Source: Chaunax sp. Z400 | Lineage: Eukaryota > Chordata > Actinopteri > Lophiiformes > Chaunacidae | Direction: 5' to 3' | Assembly (NCBI GenBank): GCA_037577475.1 | Contig: CM075186.1 | Span: 3,119,001-3,183,000, forward strand | Length of the DNA: 64,000 nt | Shown: positions 35,101 through 46,270 of the stretch, piece by piece | Layout of the letters: the number at the start of each line of letters is the position of its first letter | Position numbering within the stretch: the first letter of the stretch is position 1 | Notes under the pieces: generated by a model | Database searches by the model: none | The model's input: the letters and a program-made list of their open reading frames with translations, nothing else | What the model was told of the DNA's origin: nothing | Position numbers and translations under genes: made by a program

Positions 35101-36680
35101 TAATTCTTGTGTAACAAGGTTATTTATATTTTTTTCATGTGTGTATCACTCTATGGCTGTAGATCAGAGGTCAGGCATACAGAAATGTGTGGTTGGATTC
35201 AGATGTTCCTTTACTTTCCATCCATCAATCCAATTTCTGCAACCGCTTATCCTTAACTTTACTTTTATTAAAAAAAAGTAAATTGGTTTGTTGAGTTGTT
35301 GTAAATATGTTCCAGTTGCAAGAGGTGATGCAAATCAAAGCACCTGAGCATCACAGTGCAAAGCTGCACATCAAAAAAGCTTTTTTTTAAAACAAGTCAA
35401 TGCTTTGTCTCTCAGGCAGTGTGTCCTTCCAGCCCGAGGCTGATGTGTGGTTGTAGATGGTTGAGGTGAGAACCCTGGTTGGGTCTGTTCTTTTAAAAAA
35501 ATACAAAGAAGAACAAAACAATGCATGTTTGACTTGCTGAAGTCAGACAACAAAAGTCCTCCATGACTTAAAAACTGAACACCACTGATGATAATAGTAG
35601 GTCTAGAGCGTGCTGTGCAGACCTGCAGGACTAACAATGAAGTGAAGCCCTGTTTTTATGTTCCATCAACCCACAGCTTATCCTTGCATAGGAAATTATC
35701 TTATGCAATCCAAAGCAAAGTGATTTACGAGACATTTCTTGCATTCATTCATGCCCAAATCACTCACGGAAAAATTACCTGGAGGAAAGATTTTTTTATT
35801 TTGGTTCACGGAGAACATAACCGGCTTGTTGAAGCAAAAGAAAAAATTCCAAAATGAGTGGTGACATTTTGAAATGACTGAGAACATCATATGCAAACAA
35901 ATAAAAGCAGCGTTGACAGATGCATGCCACATGAGGATTTATTTGTCTGAAATGGTTAGATGGCTTTTCCAGATTATGTGGCCTGAGCTCAGATTTATTA
36001 TGTTGTATTCCTCAGGAGAGAAACAGCTTTAGCCACACATGTGTGTCTTCCACTATCACACAAACCTACCTTGGAATTTCTCTGACAGGTAAAAGCGAAT
36101 CGGCTGGCAGCTTCTCAACAGTCTACCATTAGTGAGAGGATTTAAAAAATCTCTCTGACAGGACTGCTGGTCTTCATTTGTCAGCTGGAAACAAAACATC
36201 ATGTCACAGAGTGTCTTTGGGGACAAATGTTCAGGTCCGGAAGGCTCCGTCTTTAACGTAGAGCATAAATGGGCCATTTATCGAAAGCTATATGTTACTG
36301 TTATTTACAGCTTTAATCCCACTTACTGTTTGCTGTATTAAACAGGCTTTTTTGGTTCACATTCCCACTTTGTGACAATCCATATTTTAGCACAGGGATA
36401 AATTCATCTTTACGACCTGAAATCATAAAAGTTTGTTCACCTAATGTTGGAAAAACACTGAACCATTTCCTCTAGTGCTTCTCTAATCAGTAGATCATAA
36501 GAATACATATACTGGCACCATTTTTAGTGCATCGTTTTGGTTTTTATCTCACTTCAGCTTCCTGGTCCAGCCTCTGCGAAGACATCAACGCAGTTTCACG
36601 AGGCAGCATTCAGATGTATTAAGAGAACAAAATCAGACTTATTTACATCAGGGACCAAACAGAAGGTTTTGTACCTCAAA
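32133..36680. other. cav2-cav1 intergenic region
   Basis: No gene is supported. It holds the reverse SINE-like copy (33525-33775) and a related fragment at about 35217-35265 (CCATCCATCAATCCAATTTC, CAACCGCTTATCCTTAAC). AT-rich probably repetitive DNA lies around 33000-33200. Confidence 0.6.
33525..33775 (-). mobile_element. SINE-like teleost dispersed repeat, minus orientation
   Basis: Reads, on the plus strand, the reverse of the copy at 17938: GGAGCCTATCCCAGCTGACA, TTGGGCGAGAGGCGGGGTAC, then GGATTTGAACCCAGAACG. The last is a box B-like motif of a tRNA-derived promoter. It is a common fish interspersed repeat type. Confidence 0.7.
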
Positions 36681-36681
36681 T

Positions 36682-36687
36682 TTTATT
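36682..36687 (-). terminator. candidate cav2 polyadenylation signal
   Basis: AATAAA on the minus strand, about 960 nt after the cav2 stop codon. Use of this site is inferred. Confidence 0.4.
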
Positions 36688-37650
36688 ACAGAAAAGGTAA
36701 AAGCATTCCATAATACACAAACTATTATTGCTGTAGCAAACAGCAAGCACCTCGAAATTAAATGTGCATGTACCAGAATATTAGCTCAACTGTGGCTTCA
36801 ACCAAACACAGTAGAGAAGCAGTTGGAAAGTCCTCTTAAATGTCAGATATGTTGTCGTCATCAATTAAAAATTGTTTGTTGGATAAATAATAAATTAGAA
36901 AACCCCTCTGCTGATTCAATCATGTTAAAACAACTCTATTTCATATAGCTTAGATTGACATGAAAGCAAATGCCCATTATTATTGTCAAAGCACTGTGAA
37001 ATCAACACAGCAGTAACGTTAAGATAAGCCTTAAAATATACAACAAGCTGCATCTTCGTATTTAATATTCATCTAAAATTCTCCCAGATTATCTGCACTG
37101 ACTCAGCTCATTATGTTCAACTTCAAGTTGAGTTATTTCAAATATATATAATATATTTAAAAAAAAGCAGAAATATTACATCTCTCAGCAAATCAGCAGT
37201 ACGTTTGTCTTAACAACAATATGACTCTCCTCCAACCAAGTCTCTCATCCATAAACTAAAATGGAATTACAGGATTTTTTTTTTTTGGTCACAATCAGCT
37301 CCATGTTTGGTGCACATGAGCTTTTCATTAAGTCCCAAACATGAACTCAACCTTATACTTCCCTACAGTGATGTCATATACAAACCATATATGGTCGTGT
37401 GAGTGGACGTGTTGGGTTGGAGATTACATGGCATCAAGGAATTCAGGCTAAAACTGGCTACTTTTCTGAATTCTGAAAGCATTTTTTTCTGACATTCATA
37501 GTTGCATGTATTGATATGTATAACTACACTATGCAGGACTCTTCAGCATTTCATGTTTTACTTTACGAACAGCTCATGTGTTCACAACAAGCACGATTCA
37601 TCCGTCCTGTCCTACGTTTCTTTCTCCACGGTGACGGAGGGGCGTCTGCA
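36688..37650 (-). other. probable cav2 3'UTR
   Basis: AT-rich, stop-filled sequence between the cav2 stop and the first plausible AATAAA. No other gene is seen. Confidence 0.4.
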
Positions 37651-37801
37651 TCAGTTCTCGGTGGTCGTCACTTGAATGGAGGACAGGCTCTTTCCCACAC
37701 TGTGATAGAGCGGGGTTACAAACAAGTCCGTCAGACTCCTCCACACAACCCCGACTGATGGGATGAGCATCAGGAAGGACTGGATCAGTGGCATCACCAA
37801 C
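37651..37801 (-). CDS. cav2: cav2 coding exon 3
   Basis: 151 bp. The acceptor is CTCTTCCAG|G; the first base completes TGG (Trp). It ends IQVTTTEN and stop TGA (37653-37651). Confidence 0.96.
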
Positions 37802-40219
37802 CTGGAAGAGCGAGATGAAAAAGTAATTTCAGAGTAGATGCTGAGAAACGATGATGATTTCAAAAAGTGAAATACATGATGTGTATATTAGGCTATTATT
37901 TGATCTTGCTGACACTTGCAGATTTTACAGTTTAAAAATGTATGTTGCATCTTTGCATTTTGCTTGTTGCTATTGTATTTAGCTATAGATCATATGGAGA
38001 AGTACCTGAATATGTGCATGGAACTCAATACCTCCTCATGAAGCCATCACTTTTATTGTTAATTGGCACACATGTCATTATAACTCATAATTACTTCTCT
38101 TGGAGGAGGAGTGAATCCAAAAATGGCAATAAGCACCATTGGGCATTGCTGTCACTGGACCCAATGAGCTAAAGTACAGAAGGAAAGAGATTTTGAGCAG
38201 AAGTTGAGATGTAAAGAAGGTCTCACCCTTTTATTGGTTCAGTTTTTTTTTGGTCTTTAGGTCTTTCCTTATAGATATGTGATTGAATTTCTGTTCCATC
38301 TATTTTCTGGATGGTATGGTTTCACTCCTCGCCTGTTAGGTTTCTGTGCAGATGCTACAAAGTTTCTGCAAAATGTCTTCAAATATTTTGTGCTCATGAT
38401 AATTTAGATATTACAGACGGAAACATTAAGTTTTTGGTGCATTTGCACTCATTAAATAAACATTTCCATTAGTTAGAGGCTTTTATATGATGTTAGATAG
38501 TTATATTATATATCACCTTTGATATTTGTGTAATGTTGTCCTACCTTCTATGACTTAAAAAGATCCACAAGGACCTATTGTTACATTCCTGCAGCTCCTG
38601 ACCTTCACTCCAATTACATAAAACAGAAAGTGTTGTGAAAGCTGTGCTCTCCTTTGAAGGAGCACGTCTCCGTGTGATCTCCCTTCCTGACATTCCTCAT
38701 GTATTGACCAAGTTCAGCGTCACCACTCAGTCCTCTACTGATGAATACCTGTGCTGACTTCCTCCTACAAACACTGCAGTGGAAGGAATCATCCTCACCT
38801 GGGTGAAAGGTCACGCAAAAGCAACTGCAGCTCTCTATCTTCATCTAAAAAAAAAAGTCCCACTCTGGTCAGCAAACAGGCCTGTATGGCTGCAAGAATG
38901 CCAGCTATCTGAATAAGGGCATGGGGTGTGGGCTATTTTTTTCCACTACCACTAGAACTCAACATTCCTCCACATTTTCCATGGAGCGCTTACTTCATGA
39001 CAAAAAATGTTGTTTCATGAAGTGTTAATAAATAGACTCTTTGGGTTGTAGTTGGGAATGTGTGCATGATTCACTCGAAAACCCCAGAGGCACCTGGTTT
39101 AACTTGATGCAGGTGCACATAGCTGACATAAGCATGACATAATTATCCAAATAAAAGTATGAAAACTAAAAGCTGACACAGTGTAACTCCTGTCAGCGTT
39201 TGCCTAAACAGAAAAAGCGTGCTGGAAAGAAGCAGTGGTGTCTGAGGAGAGGTCCCATAATGTTCCCGTAAATGTTTCCACAGCAACAGAACTGTGTTTA
39301 AATGGTGTTATCAGACTTTAATAGTATACTACAGATTTTTTTTGTTGTAATACTTCATCCTCATATGGGAACATATATGTTTGCAGCTATTTTATGATGA
39401 TGTTATTTTTTCAATACATTATATACCTGTTATTTTGTGTTAATTGGAGCTTCTTTAAAATAAAAAAAAGTTTACTGGAAGCCTGTATTTTCCATATTAT
39501 ATAAGAATATCTCATCACTCTATGATTTAAAAAAAAAAAAAAATTACTGTATGGGCAGCATTTGGCACCGCGTCATATAAACCAGCTTTAAAAAGCACCA
39601 AACAGAAACCTGCAGGTCGAGCCTCTCCCTACCAGATATGGATGCAGCTGAGCACCCCGAACATCACACCGAGGATGAAAGCCATGGGCACGGCGAGCAG
39701 TGTGGTCAGCAGCCGGTAAAAGATGTATTTCACCAGCTCGAACGCGGCGTGGCTTCCGATCCAAACCCGGTCGAAGCTGTGCGCGGAGATGGGCTCCGCG
39801 ATTACATCTTCAAATCCAACCTGTCAGATCACACAAGTCACACAATGAGCTCTGAAAACATTCAGCACCGGCAGGAAGTCCTGGGAAGATGATGGATTGA
39901 CGCGCAGGCAGCGACTTCCAGGTATTCACGCTCCAGATTACCAATCACACAGTTTGTTACGTGGAACAAGGTCACAATACTTTATAAATGTAGACAACTC
40001 AATTTGACAACCGCTACTTTTGTGTAAGTTCACTTTCAAAGAGTGACTCAGCTCAATTTTCTTATTTACCTTCAAGGGCGCGTTGATATCGTTTGGATCC
40101 CGGTCCGGCGCCGCTGCGTACACCCTCCCCTTCTTCGACAACATAGGTTCTATCGACCTGTTGAACTCGTCCTCGTCCATAATTATGCTGGTGTCTGATT
40201 TCTCCTTTTCCAGACCCAT
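37651..40219 (-). CDS. cav2: caveolin-2, complete, three coding exons
   Basis: Caveolin-2 is the partner of caveolin-1 in hetero-oligomers at caveolae and the Golgi. Exons: 40219-40070 (150 bp), 39820-39633 (188 bp) and 37801-37651 (151 bp), joined at AAG|GTAAAT, CAG|GTT, TG|GTAGGG and CAG|G. The protein is 162 residues, exactly the human length, with introns at the same positions (after LK, and splitting the Trp codon of CIHIW). Seen: N-terminus MGLEKEKSDT (human MGLETEKADV), the DRDPNDIN segment, signature FEDVIAEP (53-60), SFDRVWIGS, hydrophobic hairpin about 87-115 (LLTTLLAVPMAFILGVMFGV), then LVMPLIQ and the C-terminal VWRSLTDLFVTPLYHSVGKS. The ATG has A at -3 and G at +4. It lies 5.6 kb upstream of cav1 on the same strand. 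Confidence 0.97.
37802..39632 (-). other. cav2 intron 2 (1.8 kb)
   Basis: Defined by conserved splice sites at both ends. AT-rich; no further exon or recognisable repeat was seen. Confidence 0.9.
39633..39820 (-). CDS. cav2: cav2 coding exon 2
   Basis: 188 bp. The acceptor is TGACAG|GTTGGA. It codes VGFEDVIAEP through LSCIHI plus TG, leaving phase 2 at the donor TG|GTAGGG. Confidence 0.96.
40070..40219 (-). CDS. cav2: cav2 coding exon 1
   Basis: 150 bp, 50 codons, ending INAPLK at the donor TTGAAG|GTAAAT. The human exon is also 50 codons. Confidence 0.96.
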
Positions 40220-40293
40220 GATGTTCGGTCACACGGTGCTGGTTGAGCGGCTGGTGACGGTGCGCTCAGCGCTGTGCGCCGGTCTGAGCGGCA

Positions 40294-40302
40294 CCCCGCC
40301 CC
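40294..40302 (-). promoter_or_regulatory. GC box upstream of cav2
   Basis: GGGGCGGGG on the minus strand, about 75 nt before the cav2 ATG, in a short CpG-rich stretch (40230-40340). It is a consensus Sp1-type site; no TATA box is evident, consistent with a GC-rich promoter. Confidence 0.45.
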
Positions 40303-41059
40303 GTATGGAAAGCAGCGCAGCGTGGGGCCGAGGAGACACAACAAGCTTAAAGTCACTTCCCCAGAACATTTCACGGGCTCAGTGATGACTGACACTACTG
40401 TACAGGGCGCTGGATTCCAGTCATGAGCCATGGAGTCCTCAGGGTTCAATGCCAGGGGAATAAACCTACCCTCTTCAGGCATGTGATTAAACATGAGTAC
40501 AAAACCTGCCCGTATTATGTTTACATGTTTAAAAAAAAGTGGTTGGTAAAGTGGAGACATGTTTTGGAAAATGTTGAATTATTGTGCAGAAAACAGCAGT
40601 TACACACTGTTCTGTCCATTAGAACAAATATCTGTCTGTTTATTCTCCATTCACAGCAGTCACTGTTAGAACAACTGCAGATTTCTAAACATGAACCACA
40701 ACAGGAAGATATTTTCCTCAGGTAGCCAATGACAGATGTTTGACCTCACTGCATGAACCCTCAGTCACACACTGTAAAATGTCTGTCATGACACATTAGT
40801 GTTGTATTAAGTCTTTGTGAGTTTTTTGTGTGTGTGTTGATAATAAATCTATATTTTCATGAGTGTGTTTTGGAGGTTCTGTTCCTCTTATTAATGCATG
40901 CATGGCAACATGACAAAGTGTGTGCTATGACCAGGGTGCAATGATACAACAACTGATTGGTGACAATAGCATCGGTGCAGGTATCCACTCTGAGTGTCTG
41001 GACTCCATGGGGGGGATATATATCTTGCTGCTGTTCAGGAAAGATGCTCTTCGATCACA

Positions 41060-41240
41060 ATCTCCCTGAATAGTCTAAGAGCCAAAGACTTTCTGACAGA
41101 CTAATTATCATCTACTGTTATGATAGCATACGATCTGCAGTATTTATCTGATATATGCTGTAATTATCACACATTATCTGCTGTATAAAACTATTATTTT
41201 CACTTCTCTCTCCCGATTGAAGTTTCTACCCTCCAACCAA
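41060..41240 (+). repeat. dispersed repeat, copy with a single 17-bp unit
   Basis: ATCTCCCTGAATAGTCTAAG, one CCAAAGACTTTCTGACA unit at 41082-41098, then GACTAATTATC. It is related to 55864-56110, where the same unit is expanded to seven copies. Confidence 0.7.
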
Positions 41241-41752
41241 ATGTTCTTCTGTTTATCATCTAAAATAAATAAACAAGAAAATCAGTCATAGTTGCTGCTG
41301 TCAGATAAAGTATAAATTTGAAATCTGAAATATTAGGGTATAGAATAAAAGCCTACCGAAGTCATACTCAGGTAGGCCTACTTGTAGACTACCTAAGAAA
41401 TGTGATTATTGGAAGCTGTAAGTAACTCGCTTCTCAAGGTATTGTGGGATAGACAGAATTAGACCTGTTATTTATAAGCTCCATGAGAAAATGGAGGGAT
41501 GGAAAATTTAATGTTAAGCTGCAATGAAAAAAAAATCAAAATATACTACAAGAAGGTGAATTGCACTGAAAGTTTTGATTTAATCAACCATAAAAAAACT
41601 CTGATTTCTTTGAACTTAGATGATCAGATTTGCTACTAAGCTAAACTAACAGGCTAGATTGCATTATTTTAGGAGTTGTTGTTGTTGTTGTAGGAGTTAT
41701 CATTTTAAACTCTTATATTAGAACCAGAGTCAGAAAACGGCCATTCTTTGGT

Positions 41753-42355
41753 TCAAAGCAGGAAAGTTTTCCTCCACAGCTGATTCCTCGATGCAAAATG
41801 TTTGTTCCTATACCTAACAAACCTGCCTGCAGTCCTCTGCTCTTTGCATCTCATTTGTTTATGCAGCAGGCCCAGCATCCTGCCCATTGAAGGGCAACCT
41901 GTAAACAACAACAACCTCTTTGGATTGGTCACCAGCTCCTGGATGTAAAGCACAGACAAAAAAAAGTAGGCCAGAAAAGTGAGTGACAGCAAAGCAGAAA
42001 CACAGAAGGCAAGGACAGGGGGCTGCTGGGTATTCAGAGCAATCTGGGTGATCCCAGGCTCAGAGCGTGGCAACAACACCGCAACACAATGCTCCTGGAT
42101 TAACACACAGTACGATTCTGACAGACAAGCATTCAGTGAGAGAAAACCCGGCTGCCTGAGGGTGAGGTAGGGGGGAGAGGACGGTGTTGACGTGAGAGTA
42201 TGTGAGTTTGTGGAAGAGAGAGAGCAGGACAGGAAGTTATGTGATGAGGTTTTAAAAGTATTTCTGCTCGGTGGCTTAGCCTGATAAAGATGCAGAGGTT
42301 TGTCAGTCAGACTCTCTAAAGGTTTGCTCTTCGAGATCCTAGCAAACATAGCCAT
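41753..42355 (-). CDS. uncharacterised 200-codon open reading frame, doubtful
   Basis: An uninterrupted frame of 200 codons from ATG (42355) to TGA (41755-41753); it stays open upstream to a non-ATG codon at 42427. A hydrophobic stretch near the C-terminal half (VLAFCVSALLSLTFLAYFFL) could be a membrane segment, and the middle is Ser/Thr-rich. I recognise no family, and no splice or promoter context supports it. A chance open frame, or a remnant of an old repeat, is quite possible. Confidence 0.15.
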   Translation of the reverse strand: MAMFARISKSKPLESLTDKPLHLYQAKPPSRNTFKTSSHNFLSCSLSSTNSHTLTSTPSSPPYLTLRQPGFLSLNACLSESYCVLIQEHCVAVLLPRSEPGITQIALNTQQPPVLAFCVSALLSLTFLAYFFLSVLYIQELVTNPKRLLLFTGCPSMGRMLGLLHKQMRCKEQRTAGRFVRYRNKHFASRNQLWRKTFLL

Positions 42356-44104
42356 TAGATGTAAAAATGGCTTTCCAACAATGCCTATGAGCAAGACACA
42401 ATATAGAAAACAGCCCTCGATAGACAACGGAGGCCATTTTTATGCAGAACCACGATGGATAACCCAACATTTAATAGGACTGTTAATGTTAGCTGCTTGA
42501 CCAACCAAGCTAATTGTCTAAAAAACAGCTACAATGAGTCAGATTAAATGTGTCTTTCCATCAGGATACTCCATTAACTCGCTCGGTAATGGAATCCCTG
42601 TTGTCGAACTTTCCTCTCTTCATCCTGGAGGCTGTGTTCGGTAATGTTTGGACCATGCTCACTGAGAGCTCAAGTGAATCTGAACCATTGATTAGTTTAA
42701 TTTAAGTAAATGTATATTGTACTGTATCTTAATTCATTGTTCATTGTTGTTAGGGTGTTGAATGGTAATGCTCACCTGCTTCTTCGATCCTGCAGGTTAA
42801 TATTCGACAAACAGCCACATCCCAGGACATCCCTTCATTCCAAACCCTCGTTCCCCTGAGTGTCCCGATGTGGATGGAACGTTTCCTCTGATTTCATGAG
42901 GAGCAAATGCGTATTTGTCCAGGAGTTTCCAGGGGGGAACAATGATATCAGCGCACCCGCAGCGCACAGGGATTTCCTGTTACACCCAAGAGACCCTCGT
43001 CTCCGTGGTCTGAAATACAAATCACCTTAAGCACATCGAGGAGAAGGGGGTGTTTGAGCCTTTACTCATGTGAATACCACATGTGCTTGTGTATGTGTTT
43101 GAACTCATATACATGTAAAAATATATGTATGTGCATGTAGATGTGTGCAAGTGTGAAAGATTCATATTCACAGAAAACACCAAAACTTTCCTTCATTCTC
43201 TGTCTCCAAACACGATTTTGCACTCCAACCATTCTGTTCTGACTTAATCTCAAATTTCATGATAAAATACTTTCACAGAAATAAAAAACAATCAAAAAAA
43301 AATACAACAGATAAGTAGAGTGTAAAACATCAGATCACACCTAACCTATGACACATTTTTAACAGGAGCTGATACCAAAGCTCAACTTAAATCACAAAGA
43401 TATTTGCATCGTGATAATTTTGTCATCAATAAATCATGAATTTGGCTCAGATGTGTGTGAAATCACAGAAACATGATGAATGACACCCAGACCACCACAC
43501 ACAGTCAGACCGCTAAATTAAATATACAGTTTTTTTTATCTCTATAGGAAGCTTTTATCTGATGGTGCAGGTTTGTCTCACAGAGCAGCAAAGGTAAAAG
43601 CATCTAAAAGCAGAGCCTGACGGTCTATGTATAAATACATGTGTGGGTGTATGTCTATATAACTGATGGGATCTGTGAATATTTATCTTGATCCATGTGG
43701 TGTTTGTATGAGGTTGTCTGTGCCTGCAGAGCGGTGTGCATGTGTTCCTGCATTTCTTTCACTCCTCTGGGTTACCCGTGGTGGCTGAATGTCCCGTTGC
43801 ACGAGGGTCACAGGATGAACCCGGGTTGAAATCGAGCTCTGAAATGTTTTTGGGGCTTTTGGGCCGAGGAGGCGTGGTGAACCAGCCTGGCGTCTGGCTT
43901 TACCCTTTGACCATTTTCTCTCTCATGCTTCCCTTTCTGCAAGTGACTCATTCGACATTCTTTCCAGTAATAATGGATATTGCATTCTGGCACAGAACGG
44001 CTGGTAAAGAATCGGATCTCTTAAAAAAAAAGAAAAGAAAATTACCTTACAGTAGCTAAATAAAACCAAAGGTTCTGTATGCGTCAGTCTGCCACAGAGA
44101 GCGG

Positions 44105-44295
44105 TAAATAAATTCTTCTTCTTTTGGCTGCCTCAGATTAGGGGTCGCCACAGTGGATTTTTCCATCCGAATTTTTGAAATGGTGTAGGTTTTATGCCGG
44201 ATGACCTTCCTGACAAACCCTTTTCCATTTATCTGGGCTTGGGACCAGTACCAAGACGAGACACTGGCTTGTCTACCCAAAGCGGCTGAGTTAAA
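44105..44295. mobile_element. teleost dispersed repeat fragment
   Basis: CTTCTTCTTTTGGCTGCCTC, then AGGGGTCGCCACAGTGGAT and TTATGCCGGATGACCTTCCT: the typical text of an abundant fish interspersed repeat. Class not determined. Confidence 0.55.
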
Positions 44296-45149
44296 GAGAG
44301 GTAAATAAGTTAACTAAAGGAATTAAGACACTTCAATCTAATTTAAATGGCTTGGAAATATGCAGAAGAAACAACACAGTTGTGAGAAATAGAATGAACT
44401 AAAACACATACTTATGCAAAATGAGCACCTATGCATAGAGACACTGGAATAACATGCACAGGCCTGAACAACATGAGAAAGAAGCAAACAAATTCAGTAT
44501 GACCTTCTTAACTCGCAGCTCCTGTTTTCCTGGTATGTTTACCAGCAAAAAACTTAAATTGTAAACCTGTCTGTTGGGGCTCTTCATTATGACCAAGATT
44601 ATTGTTCTGTCATCACTGTTCACTGTAGGAAAATGCAACGAGACCACGCCCCTCATCACCCGGGGCAACGTAACCTGAGAAAAGAGGACGCTCCGTCTTG
44701 AGGCCGATAACCACTGACTGCCAGAAAACTTAAAGGAAGATGAGAAAAAAAAATACAAGTTGAAAGAAGCCCAATTTATCCAGTGATGTTTTAATACACG
44801 AAAGTCCACAAAAACTAAATCAGGATGTTATTATTTGCTAATAATTTTTGACTTATACTCAAGTGAAAACAGGACAAAGACAATATATTTAATGTTTTAC
44901 CTCATCAACCTGATTGATTTCTGTGATGACATATCTATTCTGAATTTGCTGGCAGCGACAAGTTGGGACGGGGTCAGCTAAAGAATTTGGAAGTGGTGGA
45001 ATTCTCATAAAACACCTGTTTGGGACATCCCACAGGTAAGCAGGCTGATTGATTACAGAATATATAAGTCAAATTTGCATAATATTTCCTAAACTTATAA
45101 TGCAACACTGCACTGTTTATGTTGTCTATGCATTTTATACTGTTCATTT

Positions 45150-45265
45150 TTTATGCTTTGTTCTTTTATCTGTTTTTATTTTATTTTATTTTTTTATGTT
45201 GAGCACTTTGAATTACCTCAGTGTATGAAATGTGCTATATAAATAAATTTGCTTGCTTGAACTGT
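45150..45265 (+). mobile_element. retroelement 3'-tail-like fragment
   Basis: GAGCACTTTGAATTACCTCA followed by TGTGCTATATAAATAAATTT and a degenerate simple repeat. It resembles the 3' tails of fish non-LTR retroelements. Confidence 0.5.
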
Positions 45266-46205
45266 GTCTGTTACTTGATAAAATCGAAGATTTTAGTTTA
45301 AAAATTCTACTCAGTGATATGATTGGTCATCAACTGGCTGTATGTAATTAGTAGAATTAGTAGTTTTTGTTCATGTTAAATAGAACTTAATGAACAAGTC
45401 AGAATTTATTAGTGTTAATCATCATCACCTTTCACAGAGCAGAGATGCATCATCAGATGTCACTGATGCTTTTTTAAGTAATGCATCATTCAAAGCATAC
45501 ATAATGCACATACCTCAGTGGCAGATGTACGGATAGCTACCCAGATTCAGCATCAGAAATAGAAACACATGTAGAGCTTCTCCTTCTGCTCAGTTTCAAA
45601 TGCAGTGGATGGATGAAGAGATGAGAAAGGGGGGGGGGAGATGGATGTCAGGTTTGGAGGGAGGAATGCCCTGACAGGCCCCAGCATACTGAGGCATTGA
45701 CTGTCCCATTTGTTCCAGGCAGTGGAAAAATTTCACAACACGTTTGACATCCCCTCAAACCATTTTCCAAAATAACCAGAATCTCTCTTACAATATGGAC
45801 GAAACCTATAACTGGTGTCACCTGTCAATCTGCTGTATGTAACGTTCCTCAGTGGTTTTTATTCAGTCAAGGATCAGGGTGTCCAAAATATTGAAAATTA
45901 CAAAAAAAAAAACTAAATACAAATTTGACAAAAATAAAGTACGTATCCTGTATGTGTCAGTGCTGAGAGATTAAAGCAGCGTCAAATATTTAACTGGCAT
46001 TAAAGGAACTGCATTAAGCTGATTTAAGTCGTATTTATCAGATCGGTCTCAATTTGTTCGTGTTAACGATGAATCCTCCATGCACGTCTGAGTGAGTCAT
46101 GGAGTTCCTCAGGGTTCTGTGCTTGAACCAATGTTGTAGATGATCAGAGTCAGGTGTGCAGGTGGAGGGAGACAGGAGAGGGATCAGGAAGGTCACATTT
46201 CACGG

Positions 46206-46206
<1 letters not shown>

Positions 46207-46267
<61 letters not shown>
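46207..46267. repeat. (CA)n microsatellite
   Basis: Uninterrupted CA run of about 30 units. Confidence 0.95.
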
Positions 46268-46270
<3 letters not shown>

